Positions 29,134-40,061 of a stretch of DNA of 64,000 bases are shown here, in pieces. This stretch comes from Cordia subcordata (taxonomy: Eukaryota; Streptophyta; Magnoliopsida; Boraginales; Cordiaceae), in assembly GCA_028554755.1 (NCBI GenBank), contig JAPTOF010000020.1:5001-69000 (forward strand), written 5' to 3'. The position numbers and the translations under genes were made by a program. Within the stretch, counting starts at the first letter, position 1, and each line of letters begins with the position of its first letter. The notes below the pieces were generated by a model, which had not been told where the DNA came from, did not search any database, and saw nothing but the letters and a program-made list of their open reading frames with translations.

Positions 29134-30084
29134 TCATATCGCTTGTTTCCGTCCTCTATTTCTAGCCAGAAATGCTCTGATCTTACTACGATGATGATGG
29201 TGACGATGGTAAATCAGGGGTCTTGATTTGTGAGTGCTCTCACCAATCATTTTGGATTGTTTAGTAGACACGGATGGTAATGATGAATACTCGGGGAGGC
29301 TTCTTGATTTTTGAATCTTGTGGGTCTGTAAAGATTGAGACTTCTTACGACTTCTCTTGACTGCACAAGCAGAATCTAATTTTCTCCTCTTCTCACGTGT
29401 CTCCTTGATGGTCTCCAGCTTTGGCTTCCAGTGCCGAGGGGCAACTAGGTGTACGTAGTCTTTCTGCAGCTGGGTCGTGGTACACACTCTACCATGGGTG
29501 GCCTTATGATCCAGAGAATGGTCATGACGATGATGATGATGATGATGATGATGTTTCGTCCTCTGCTCTTCCATCATCAACTTGGATATAAATTCTTCCG
29601 AAACATTTAATCGCAGATACCCAGAAGGAGTTTTCTGAATGTGGAAAGGTTGGCAATTGAGGAGTTGTTTCTTGAGATGGTCATGTGATTGGCATTGGGG
29701 AGAAGCAAGAAAGGAGGTTATGGTAACGAATGACAAGACCGACTGAAATAAGTGGTTAGGGAGGAGAAAGTAGTTGTTTCCAGGCTGGAGGTGGTCGTGC
29801 TCGGAAAGAGCAGGGATCTTTTGGCCTATGTAGAAAGAATCAGAGCTACAAACCATATGTTTGGGGAACTCGAGCATGAGCTCTGACACTTGAATTGGTT
29901 GGTCGTAGATCTTGACCACGCCATCTGACCTTATGAGCTTGATAGGGGGCGGCGGCGGCGGCGGTGCTGTTGCCTTCATCCCTCGATCAGATGGGCATCT
30001 CGTGCATGAATTGTTGCTGCCTCGATTACCCTTGAGCTGAAAAAAGGAGCGCATGAATTGGAGACCCAAAATCTTGATTGCCAT
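29134..30084 (-). CDS. PADRE/DUF4228 domain protein
   Basis: A single-exon minus-strand frame of 316 residues. From about residue 48, after a Pro-rich run, IKLIRSDGVVKIYDQPIQV leads to SELMLEFPKHMVC, then KIPAL and NNYFLLP, the signature of the plant PADRE (DUF4228) family. Members are often induced by pathogens or abiotic stress, and their biochemical role is unknown. The rest is low complexity: a polyhistidine stretch encoded by a CAT/ATG microsatellite (about 29530-29555) and a basic Lys/Arg/Ser-rich C-terminus that could act in nuclear targeting (inference). The start is the ATG at 30084 (MAIKILGLQF); the open frame continues upstream but without another ATG. The His repeat is probably length-variable between individuals. 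Confidence 0.85.
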   Translation of the reverse strand: MAIKILGLQFMRSFFQLKGNRGSNNSCTRCPSDRGMKATAPPPPPPPIKLIRSDGVVKIYDQPIQVSELMLEFPKHMVCSSDSFYIGQKIPALSEHDHLQPGNNYFLLPNHLFQSVLSFVTITSFLASPQCQSHDHLKKQLLNCQPFHIQKTPSGYLRLNVSEEFISKLMMEEQRTKHHHHHHHHRHDHSLDHKATHGRVCTTTQLQKDYVHLVAPRHWKPKLETIKETREKRRKLDSACAVKRSRKKSQSLQTHKIQKSRSLPEYSSLPSVSTKQSKMIGESTHKSRPLIYHRHHHHRSKIRAFLARNRGRKQAI

Positions 30085-30834
30085 TATATTTTTTTCTTTA
30101 GTAATAATTAGTTGATTCAATTTTGGGTTGGGGATGAGTAGGAGAGAGATATCAAGGATTTGTCTTCAAATTCGCAGGTCAGACGAGGCTATATCTAGTA
30201 GGAGAGAAAGAAAATCCATGATCGGCAAGGAAGAAGGGGGAAAAAAATGGTTTGGTGGATTAAAAAGAAAGACATGCAAATGCCAACACTAGTCACTAGA
30301 AAAACTTACAGCAGATATGGGAGATAACTTTAATTGAGTTGAATGGTCAAAGACAGCGTTTTCGCCTGCCTCATCATTCTGCATTCATTGGCTCTTTCTG
30401 TTTTTCATTTTTCAAAAGTTTGACTAACATCTCAAAGCACCCGGTAACAGAGCCCTTTGGTTTTTTCTTCTGCATTTCTTTTTCTTTCTAATTCTCAATT
30501 TTGTAAAATCACCGTGATTCTTCTAAGGAGTAGCCACAGAAAACTTGTCCACTTAGTCTCTAGCGACCTTTTAGATTTTTAAAAGTACTTTTTATGAGGT
30601 TAAAAATTAAAATAAATTTGTTTAATTCATTTTAAAAGAGCTTCTATATAAAGTCTATGGCCATAAAATGCTAAATACCAATAACTCCAAATTAGAGCCT
30701 ATTTTTCCATGATGTTAGAAATTATTTTTTTTCTTTCTTTTTCTTCAAAAATCCTACTTCGTATTTTTAAATTATTCTTGCTTCACTAGTGGCACACAGT
30801 AGGTATCTTAAAGAATGTTTTTGGCTTTGATCTC
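30085..30834. other. PADRE gene upstream region
   Basis: The 5' UTR and promoter of the minus-strand PADRE gene should lie here. I see no clear regulatory motif or other gene. Confidence 0.5.
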
Positions 30835-31270
30835 ATTGAGGCTTGCGGGGGTAGACTTGATCAAAAGGTTGCGAACCATGTCTCAACTGATAGGTGGACT
30901 TGGCAGCAGAATCAGTTCTTCGAATGCATCAACAACAATTTGGGTAATCTCGTTCCCTGTCCTTCCACTGATGATAGAATCATTCGACTCCCTAAGCCCA
31001 ATGGTACATTTTCTGTCCCCTAGCTATTTGCTCTAGGTACCAACATGTCTCTTGGGACAAAATTGTTCGGTTCAAGGGCCACAACTGAAGCATGCGTTCT
31101 TCACTTGGCTGGGATGCTTGGACAAGAATCCAAACGAAAAGTATAATCCTGAACTGGCGCGTGCATATTGGTCTTTTGTGTATGTTTTACCGAAATTGCG
31201 TTGAAGATGGAAGTCATATTTTCTTTACTACAGTTTCTCTAGAAGATTATGGAAACATAGAATGAGGATG
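30835..31270 (+). pseudogene. Degenerate LINE fragment (zf-RVT region)
   Basis: Shifting plus-strand frames give STDDRIIRLPKPNGTFSVP, WDKIVRFKG, LKHAFFTWLG and further residues that resemble the zinc-binding segment after reverse transcriptase in plant LINEs (pattern DD..W....G.FSV, then V.PK..FF.WL). Stops and shifts are frequent. Call by recognition only; boundaries are approximate. Confidence 0.55.
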
Positions 31271-31902
31271 AGCGGATGACTAGGGGCCCATGCTGAATTA
31301 CAGATTGGGATGGTATTTGCACTTGACTTGTTCAAAAGTGTAGCGGGTCAACTCTTCAAGCTAAGACATAAAAACTGTTTTTCGCAAATTTTGTTTCTGA
31401 TGTACAGCAACTTTTGCTCGCTAGTAAACCATTTAAAAACAGTTGAACTAATAGGACCCTGTGTTGTGCATTGAATTTAGCTACTTGTTGGCTGGCTTGA
31501 TTTTTTTGACTTTTGTTGGTTTGCTGTCATTATTGTTGACCAATGAAATTACTTATTTACGGGCAAAAAGAAGGAAAAGAAAAAAGATTTCAATTAATTA
31601 ACTAATTAAGTGAGGCGTCATGGGCCATTGGTTCTTGCGAAGAACATTAGTATATGTAAAGGGTTACAGCCCAAGGTAGACATATTTGGATTACGTAAAC
31701 GAGCCCAATATGAAAACAAACAAACACGAGATATCGTGAGGCTGGTCAACCCCAGTATCGTAGTTCAGCACTCAACAACAATTAGGATGTGTATATCATA
31801 TTGATGATGAAGATGATGGATTGATTGATAAAAGAACAAATCTGATAAAAGAAAAAGGGAGAGTGATAATCGGTGTGAGGAGTTGTTAATAGAGAGGAGA
31901 AA
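31271..31902. other. Spacer upstream of the VTT gene
   Basis: AT-rich sequence with the likely promoter and 5' UTR of the following gene. No TATA box or other distinct feature was recognised. Confidence 0.5.
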
Positions 31903-33563
31903 ATGGTGAAGTGGTGGACTATAATCGGAGTGGTGGTGGGAGGGGTTGCAGTGACGGCAGGGTTGAGCAAGCGGTACGGTTGGGACAAAGACGAAGCTGT
32001 GCAATGGCTGAGGAAGATGTCGGATGCGTTGGGTTATTGGGCCATACCGGCCTATGTGGGCCTCCACACAATCACGCTCGCATTATGCCTCCCGAACGCA
32101 GTGTTCTTTGAGGCAGCTGCCTCTCTCCTCTTTGGCTTCTTCCCCGCCGTACTCTGTGTCTTCTCCGCCAAGCTCCTCGGTGCTTCCCTCTCCTTCTGGA
32201 TCGGCAGGCACGTCCCTTTCCTATTCTCAGCTTTTCCATGCTTTATGTAATATTCAATTTGAATTTGAAAAATAAAAATAGAGCTTATATATACATACAT
32301 ATATATATATATATACACACACACGCACACACACACAAACACCCACTCTTCAAATGGAAGAATGTTTTGTTTTCCTAACAAGAGGGTTTAGAATAACACA
32401 TATCCATCTAGCCACATTCACCCTCAGGCGCCCTTTTTGGATTCAGAAATGGTGAGGAAAAAGGCAATCGAAGATTTTAAGTCTTTCTTCCCTAATGCCT
32501 GCTGTCCCTTTTCCCTCTTTGCCACTTCCCTCACATTGCCCTTTGCGTGAGACCTTCTCATTTTCTTCTGGAAACATTAACCAGGTAATCCTAGTGATCA
32601 ATTCAAATAAATATTCTTTTCAGATTTAAGATTTCATATAAGCATATAACAAAAACACCACTAAATTCCACAGCCAAAAAACTTAGCTCTAAATTCCACA
32701 GCCAAAAAACTTACTTGCAACCACTGCCTCCGCACCAATCACACAATCAGCCATTACCACCCCGAGATTTTTTATATGATTGAAGAGCTTTGAGGCTTTT
32801 GGAGAACTGAATAATTCAAGCAACTGGATTCTTACCGTAGTCTGCCTAGCAAAAACCATGACGAACGCCTTGACTTGAACACAATGAAAGTTTGAATGAT
32901 AACGTCTACAAAAGTCTGATCAGCGAAAAGTTTGATCAGCGAAAAGAACTTTTCTCCTTGCTCTTTTGACTCATTTTCTACTTCTTGTGCCATTCTGTTT
33001 CCTTTTCTCCCACTGCCTACTTCATCTCGTAAGATATGCCACTGCATTTTCTCACATGTTGATTTCTGCTCAGACTAGTATTCAGGAGTTCAAGCTCTGC
33101 AGTTGAGTGGGCCCATAAAAACAAGTATTTTCATCTGCTTTCTAGTGGAGTTGAACGAGATGGGTGGAGATTTGTTCTTTTAGCTCGGTTCTCACCTATA
33201 CCATCCTATGTGATTAACTATGCCTTAGCTGCCACAGAGGTCGGCTTCCTTGTGGATTTCCTACTCCCTACAGTTATTGGCTGTTTGCCTATGATCTTGC
33301 AAAATACATCCATCGGCAGTCTTGCTGGCGCTGCTGTAGCTTCTGCTTCTGGATTCAACATGTCTCAGGTTTGGTCATACATATTTCCCCTCCTTGGGAT
33401 AATATCAAGTATTCTAATTTCTTTAAGGATCAAAAGGTACTCTGCTGATATCTCAGTGATGGATTCCTCATGTCCTGAGGATAGAAACAATCTTGGGTCA
33501 ACTCAAGGGGTCTCAAAATGGAAAGGAAGTAAGCATCAAACAAAAATCAATGCTAAAACTTAG
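31903..33563 (+). CDS. VTT/DedA (SNARE-associated Golgi) family membrane protein
   Basis: Two exons, 31903-32207 and 33074-33563, give 264 residues. The N-terminus has a hydrophobic helix (WWTIIGVVVGGVAV), then a long hydrophobic region with LPNAVFFEAAASLLFGF. Exon 2 carries the family core FVLLARFSPIPSYVINYALA and LPMILQNTSIGSLAGAA, followed by another helix and a polar tail. VTT proteins are multi-pass membrane proteins; eukaryotic relatives such as TMEM41B and VMP1 are lipid scramblases of the ER, and the plant subgroup is little studied. The only junction that preserves frame and the conserved IGRLVFRSSSSAVEWA uses donor AG|GCACGT, a GC-AG intron of 866 bases. The nearby GT at 32211 would shift frame into a stop within a dozen codons. 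Confidence 0.88.
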
Positions 33564-34642
33564 TAGCGCTTATCGGAGTAAACTGTAATAAACTGTTTAC
33601 TGCTGTATCAACATTTCAAACTTTTTGCTTCTTTGTCTTTCTTGGCTGACTTTTCATATGATCATTAGCTGGGTTAATCGTTTTCTTTGCTTTCTGGACT
33701 GATCTGTTTAAGTAATTGTTTAAACGTGCAAGCATGCAACTCTTACAAGACACTCGAGCAACTCTAGCTAAAGTTCTTGTACATTTGCCCTTTTTGGTAA
33801 CAAAAAAGAACGAAAGATCGTACAACTTGAAGACACAAGTACACTAAGCAGAATGTGCATCCATTTACATTTGAATCAAAAATCAATGAAGGCTAAGAAT
33901 TCCATATCCTAAGAACATTGTGCATTGATTTCATCAATTTTTCTTTGAGGCTGGTAAAAATAAAAACCATGTGACAGCGTGTGTTGATAAAAGTATGGGA
34001 GTTTGGGGGGAGGGGGAGAGAGAGAGAGGTGACTCTGATAGTTGAGAATGGTAATATGTGACAGAGGTGCTGCTGGTCTCTGTACTATCTGAGGTTTTGG
34101 TTGCACTTCGTTTAGGTTCCACACTGTTCCTCTCATGCTTTAATTATGCATACGGTTGATTTGTGCCATATAGGAGGTGGCGTGGTAATGTTGATTGGAG
34201 AATTTACACCACATGGAAAAATTTCATACACCTTAAAGAAGGGTTGAACTTGATAAGCTGCATGACCGGTATTTATACACTTAAACTGGACTGATCGAAT
34301 CTGACTGTAAGCTGACTGACTGAGCCACATTGCCAGTTGCCAGTTGGCTTGGCTCGTAGAGATTAGTTTGGACAGTCTGGTAACAACTGTTACAAAGAGA
34401 GAGCCACGAGCTTCATGTGCCTTGACTTCATGCCAGCTTGAAAACAGTTGTTATTCTTTATTAGGAAGCTCCATAGTTCAGTGATCATTTTTCTGAGACT
34501 GTCTAAAAGCTTAGTGGACTCTTATTTCTTTAGGTGACCCTCCGTTAGATGTGTATAAGACGTGTGTATTGATTCATTTGCGGGATCTGCTGGAATTTCC
34601 AGCCTCCGAGCGAGCAAATCATTTCTGCAAGTGTAGAATGTA
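33564..34642. other. VTT gene 3' region and spacer
   Basis: The first 300 bases or so are the probable 3' UTR. No further gene is supported; short open frames lack family features. Confidence 0.5.
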
Positions 34643-34672
34643 CTAGCGTTTGTGCCCGTATTCACGCACGGG
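34641..34672 (-). mobile_element. Helitron-like 3' terminus (hairpin plus CTAG)
   Basis: On the minus strand, ACCCGTGCGTGAATACGGGC can fold with CCCGT pairing to ACGGG, followed a few bases later by CTAG and then T. A GC-rich hairpin just before CTRR, inserted before T, is the hallmark of a Helitron 3' end. No helicase and no 5' TC end could be assigned, so extent is unknown. Confidence 0.45.
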
Positions 34673-35067
34673 TTTGATGTGTTTTTAACTATCAATTTCA
34701 AATCTGTTATACTTTATTTGCAAGTAATATTAGATGACTATCTAGTAAAATTATTTCAATAAATTAGCAGTAATGAATATTGAGAATATGTATCAACTAA
34801 ATTTTATTATTAAGTCATAAAGAAGAAAAGGTGATAATTTGTCTTGGAATTCGGACGCTGCATCTCCAAATATGATAGCTTATCTTAGAACTCGGAAATT
34901 GCATTTCCAGATTAATAAATTGTACTTATAACTTTAACTTGAATTTCACACTTTTATATTGATTTCTAGATAACTTTTAACATGTAGGTAAAAAAGGGTG
35001 TTGTAATTGTGTTTTAGAACATATCAATACCATATGCATAGTTCTTGTACTTGTCATTATGTACTAT

Positions 35068-35274
35068 GGGCCTGTTTGGAAGCACTTTTTCTCAAAAAAA
35101 AATACATTAAATTTGCAATAATTATTTGATTAAGCTTTCAAAAAAGTTGAAATTCTAAAAAAAAACTCAAATACAGTTTTTCTTAGAAGTCAGAATTTTC
35201 AGCTTCTCAAAAAAAGTTATTTTTCAAAAGCTGTTAAAAAAATACTTTTGAAAAAAGCCAATCCAAAAGAACCC
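35068..35274. mobile_element. Tourist-like MITE, copy 1
   Basis: A 207-bp AT-rich unit starting GGGCCTGTTTGGAAGC and ending TCCAAAAGAACCC, i.e. imperfect terminal inverted repeats, with TAT on each side. The GGGCCTGTTTGG end is typical of PIF/Harbinger-type Tourist elements. Confidence 0.65.
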
Positions 35275-35529
35275 TATTTGTCCTTAAATTCAAGTTAACA
35301 TCATAGTATTTGATATTAATTCATCTGGTTAAATATATTCTATTTTTTTGTTAATTTAAATAAACATGAAATACATTGTATCTAATATTAGTCTAATATA
35401 TTACCTCACATTAAAAGTAATAATAATACTAAGTAAAATTAAAACATAGGTAGACAGTCTATTGTAATGTAAAGAGTCCAATATTAGGGTGCCTAGTTCT
35501 AGTCGAAAGCTACTACTACTATTACTATT

Positions 35530-35553
35530 ATGATTATTATTATTATTATTATT

Positions 35554-35591
<38 letters not shown>

Positions 35592-35605
35592 TATCATCAT
35601 CATCA
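35530..35605. repeat. (TTA)n/(TCA)n microsatellite
   Basis: TAT/TTA triplets pass into ATC/TCA triplets immediately before MITE copy 2. Confidence 0.9.
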
Positions 35606-35614
35606 AAACATTAA

Positions 35615-35826
35615 GGGCCTGTTTGGATTAATTTTTTTCATAAAAAAGTACTTTTTTTCTTGAAAAAGTTACACTAAATTTGCAATAACTATTTGATTTG
35701 GCTTATTCTGAAAAAAGCTCAAATATAATTTTTTTTAAAAATCAAAATTTTCAGCTTTTCAAAAAAAATTATTTTTTAAAAATTGTTAAAAAAATATTTT
35801 TAAAAAAAACTAATTCAAACGAGTCA
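35615..35826. mobile_element. Tourist-like MITE, copy 2
   Basis: Same family as the copy at 35068: starts GGGCCTGTTTGGATTA, ends TTCAAACGAGTCA, with TAA on both sides. The interior shares ACACTAAATTTGCAATAACT and the TTTTCAGCTT segments. Confidence 0.65.
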
Positions 35827-37289
35827 TAAATGCGTACACAATGATAGCTTTTCATCATCATGTACGAGAAACAATCTTACAAGAAATAGCAAAGGTTGGC
35901 GTTGATGTTGCTATCTATTTAATTGGGATGTATGGGGTGGCCCTCCTCTATTAAAGACTTTTTATTCGATGTAATAGAAAAAAGTAAACTGGGTAGAAAC
36001 TCCAATAGCAGGCCCAGTGACATATACAATTCCCGACTTGGGTCATATCTTTTAAAGACATCTAAGTTAGGAGCAGAAGTTGGTTGGTTTGATTCTAGGA
36101 CCCAACCCACAGCCAGATATTTAAGTACTACACTAGCACACACATGTCATCATCCACCAATCAAAACACAGAAAGAGGCGAGAGACGGGGGCTTGCGTGC
36201 TCTAACTGCGCACATGCTTTAGCATGGGGATCTTAATAATCAGTGGCACTTCAAGGGTCAAGAACTTCTCATTACCATTAATTCTCACATGTATGGGATG
36301 AGCCCTAAAAACTCTTACCCCCAAAGACCCAATAAATAAATATATATATATATGCCAATTCGACAAAATGAATAATAGAATAGATAGAGAAAAACTAATT
36401 TTTCTTTTTGAGTATTTCAAGTCCGAGGATGGTTGTGCATATTCAAGTTAAATGAAATCAAAACAAAGACGGTTGATGAACTCAAGGGTGGGTTCTTAAG
36501 CTTGAACCAAGATCATGCATTTATTTGGCCACCAATACACATCTTAGGGTTGAAGTGGAGGGTTGCTAATCCTAATAATTAAGTTGAAATGTTAAAACCA
36601 TTGAGCAATATTAACATTTTCTCTAATCAATCACTTTTTAAAGTTTTGGATCAAATTGTCAGCCTGCCTAAGGTGTATTAAAGTCCTTTCTATTGTTTGT
36701 AAATAGCCTAACACGATCCAAAAGAAAACAAACGAACATGCAAATTAACAAAGACTGATGAGAAATTGATTGGGTTCAAATCTTTAAGCTCCAAGGCTAG
36801 GGAGACCCAGAATAAACGGAGATTAGAGGCTTGATTTTTCTATGCGTCATCCGGGCAAATGATATCTATCTAAGAATAGCATGCATGTGCCCAGGTTGAC
36901 ATTGTTGGCTGAGCAGGCACATGTCAATGTGGATGTGGCAGAGCAGTTTAGTTGTGACTTGTGTGTGTAAATAACCTAGTGGGGATTGGGGAACACCCAC
37001 CCCTGCAACATTAATTGGGTTTTAATTTCTTATTATATATAAGCAGCTCCGTTAAAGAGCTTTCCTATAAACGCGTCAAACACTGGTGTACGTCCAGTTG
37101 AAGAGACCTATTTATAGTTTATATCTATCCCCCGGGAATTTACTTTGACAAGGGGTGGTGCATTGGATTGGATCTCAATATATTATATGTTCCCATGTGG
37201 ACTAGCGATGCCCTCCATGCATTTGGATCATTTCAAAAGAATATAGTGTTGGGGGGAATAGGGGAGGTAGCTATTTTTTAAAAGATTTA
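35827..37289. other. Spacer without recognised gene
   Basis: Ordinary AT-rich intergenic sequence between MITE copies. No supported coding region, RNA gene or promoter was recognised. Confidence 0.5.
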
Positions 37290-37668
37290 TAGAGCCCCTT
37301 TGGATTTGGTTTTTTCAAAACTATTTTTTTAAACAATTTTTTTTGAGAAATTAAAATTTTTGACTTCTAAAAAAAGTTATATTTAAGTTTTTTTTTCAGA
37401 TTTTTAGCTTTTTTTAAAGTCAAACTAAATAGTTATTGCAAATTTAATGTAACTTTTTAAAGAAAAGAAGTGTTTTTTTTCAAAAGTGCTTTTTTAACAG
37501 TTTTTTTTGAAAAATTAAAAATTCTGACTTTTAAAAATAATTATATTTGAATTTTTTTTAGAGTTTCAACTTTTTTAAAAATTAAATTAAATAATTATTA
37601 TAAATTTAATATAATCCTTTTAAAATATATTTTTTTTATAAAAAAAACTAATTTAAATAGACCCTTAA
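37290..37668 (-). mobile_element. Two fused Tourist-like MITE copies
   Basis: Read on the minus strand, this stretch contains two successive copies of the same element, each with CATTAAATTTGCAATAACT-like and CAAAAAAAA..TGTTAAAAAA-like segments. The outer ends are GGGTCTATTTAAATTAG and CCAAATCCAAAGGGGC. It looks like a head-to-tail dimer or a nested insertion in reverse orientation to the copies at 35 kb. Confidence 0.55.
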
Positions 37669-37884
37669 CTCAAAAGTAGTCAAATGTCAAAATAGAATAG
37701 AACAGAATTAATACGTGAAGTAAGTGCATAGCTGTCCAGTGTCCACCCACTATAATTATAAAATTGGATTTATTTAAGGATATGGTTATATTATGACATT
37801 TGTTTTCTTCCTTTTTTTTTTTTTTTTTCCTTTGCTCAAAGAGTAAAATCTCTGCCACTAGATTCCCAGTATCCTTCCCTCCCT

Positions 37885-37896
37885 CTATATATAAAA
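37885..37896 (+). promoter_or_regulatory. Candidate TATA box for XTH
   Basis: CTATATATAAAA lies about 200 bases upstream of the XTH start codon, a plausible core promoter distance allowing for a 5' UTR of about 170 bases. It follows a pyrimidine-rich CCTTCCCTCCCT stretch. Confidence 0.5.
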
Positions 37897-38095
37897 CGGT
37901 GTTCCACTACTTTGGTTTCCCCGCATCTACAAAGTGCAGAGCCCAGTCTCTCTCAATTCTTTTCTTTTTGAGAGGGGGTATTGCCTCCATTTTATATTTA
38001 TTTTTTTAATATAATATACATTTACGAATTTATATATGTTTGTTAAGGTCGACTGACAAATTGGGCATTGCAGGAGCCAGAAACTTCAAGTAAAG

Positions 38096-39418
38096 ATGGC
38101 TTCTTCTTACTTGTGGAGAATTATTATATCAGTAGGTGTGTTATTGACGGTGTCTACAGAAAGTGCTGCAGCTCCCAAGAAGCCTGTGGATGTGCCCTTC
38201 GGCAGAAACTATGTGCCTACTTGGGCTTTCGATCACATTAAGTATTTCAATGGAGGCACTCACATACAGCTCCACCTTGACAATCACACAGGTAAAAAAT
38301 AAAATATGCATATGGCACCTCCTTTCTAGAGTTACAAAAACCGCCAACTCTGTTTTCTAAAATCCGAAACCTAAATGTGCCCCTGGTGGGTGGGTCATCT
38401 TGAACAGGTACCGGATTTCAGTCAAAAGGATCGTATCTATTCGGGCACTTCAGCATGCATATTAAGATGGTTCCAGGGGATTCTGCCGGGACTGTCACTG
38501 CCTTCTATGTAACAACATCTCTCTCTGTCTGTTTCTTGTTCTTTTTAGCCCACTTTCTATCTCTTGCTGGGATTTTTTATATTTCTCTATATTTATCAGC
38601 TGTCTTCTCAAAATAATGAGCACGATGAGATCGATTTTGAGTTTTTGGGGAACAGAAGTGGGCAGCCATACATTTTACAGACGAATGTGTACACCGGTGG
38701 GAAAGGAGACAAAGAGCAGAGAATCTACCTTTGGTTTGATCCAACCAAAGAATTCCACACCTATTCCGTCCTCTGGAATATCTTCCAGATTGCGTAAGTT
38801 GCATCCCACCAAATTCCAGTGCGACTATTAATAATAGACTTGTCCTACGTACGTCGGTTCACATTTCTACTGAATACCACTCCGCTAACGAAGGAAAAGA
38901 TTATGGGGGTAACAGACATGCATTAACAAATACAAGTAGAATTAACACAGTAGAGTTGATCTAGCTTTTATGTTTCAACCCTTTTTGATGATGATATTTT
39001 GATGCTTGTGGGTTGCAGATTCTTTGTGGATGACGTACCGATTAGGGTGTTTAAAAACAGCAAAGATTTGGGTGTGAGATTTCCCTTCAATCAACCCATG
39101 AAAATATACTCAAGCTTGTGGAACGCGGATGATTGGGCGACCAGGGGTGGACTTGAGAAGACCGATTGGTCCAAGGCACCCTTCGTGGCATCCTACAAGG
39201 GCTTCCACATCGATGGTTGCGAGGCCTCTGTGCATGCCAAGTATTGCGCCACCCAGGGCAAACGCTGGTGGGACCAAAAGGACTTCCAAGATCTCGACGC
39301 CAATCAATGGAGGCGTCTCCGCTGGGTTCGCAAGAAGTATACAATCTACAACTATTGCGCAGATAGAGCTAGGTATCCAACCATGCCCCCCGAATGCAAA
39401 AGAGACAGAGACATATAA
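38096..39418 (+). CDS. XTH: Xyloglucan endotransglucosylase/hydrolase (GH16)
   Basis: Four exons, 38096-38291, 38408-38508, 38600-38793 and 39019-39418, join in phase (GT-AG) to give 296 residues, the usual XTH length. The enzyme cuts and rejoins xyloglucan in the cell wall. The first 25 or so residues form a secretion signal ending in ESAAA. The GH16 catalytic motif [11 protein letters not shown] is at residues 107-117, with nucleophile Glu109 and acid/base Glu113 by family analogy, followed by the conserved N-glycosylation site NRS. The C-terminal XET_C domain has the expected cysteines ([31 protein letters not shown]) and ends CKRDRDI. No lesion is visible, so it is probably a secreted active enzyme; which XTH subgroup it belongs to was not resolved. 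Confidence 0.96.
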
Positions 39419-40061
39419 AACAATGATTGGAAAAGTATACTTGGAGCTTGTCCTTCGCGGGAATCGCACAATTGTCCATCGTGTTCCACTGTCGACTTTG
39501 GTCACATGGGTTCTGTGTTCCAATATCCTGGTGTTTTATGGCACATTGTGCATTTCAACCACGTATGTCTTGATGCAAATTATGATCGAAGAATTGTTGA
39601 GTCCATGTCTTTATAGTCTACTGTTAGTCAAATATTTGATTTATGTTATTGTACTTGTTGATGATCGAATTTCAACGACCTTAAGCTTTCACTTGACCAC
39701 CTTTATACTCTAGAACCACACAGCTGAATTTACTTCTTAACAACGCAAATTAAGCCAAGCCATTTTGTTGGTATGCTCAGTCAAAAAAGGACTTATATAA
39801 CTAAACAGAGTATCGCTTGGGGATCAAGGTTTTAAACACGGACATGGTAAAATGATAGCAAGATAGATACCAAACAAAAGTATTCTCAAAGTGCTACAAG
39901 TGACAACTACTACTATTAAGAGAAGCTGGTGGGAGTCATTTCAAGAATCTTGCATCACCCAGAAAATCGTGTTTGTATATAATCATGATGAAGTCTTCAA
40001 TGAGTTGATCATTTTGTTCATAATTATAGAAAAGTTGGCGAATCCTTGACGAGATAGGTCA
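39419..40061. other. Convergent spacer between XTH and HGSNAT-like gene
   Basis: It holds the 3' UTRs of two convergent genes. The open frame running through XTH exon 4 into this region is a frame shadow. Nothing else is recognised. Confidence 0.6.

Noticed and set aside
35521..35605. CRISPR-like regular repeat
   Set aside because: It is a simple TTA/TCA microsatellite without spacers; the genome is a plant.
39129..39713. 194-residue plus-strand open frame over XTH exon 4 and its 3' UTR
   Set aside because: Out of frame with XTH exon 4, which has clear XET_C homology; the alternative frame has no recognisable domain.
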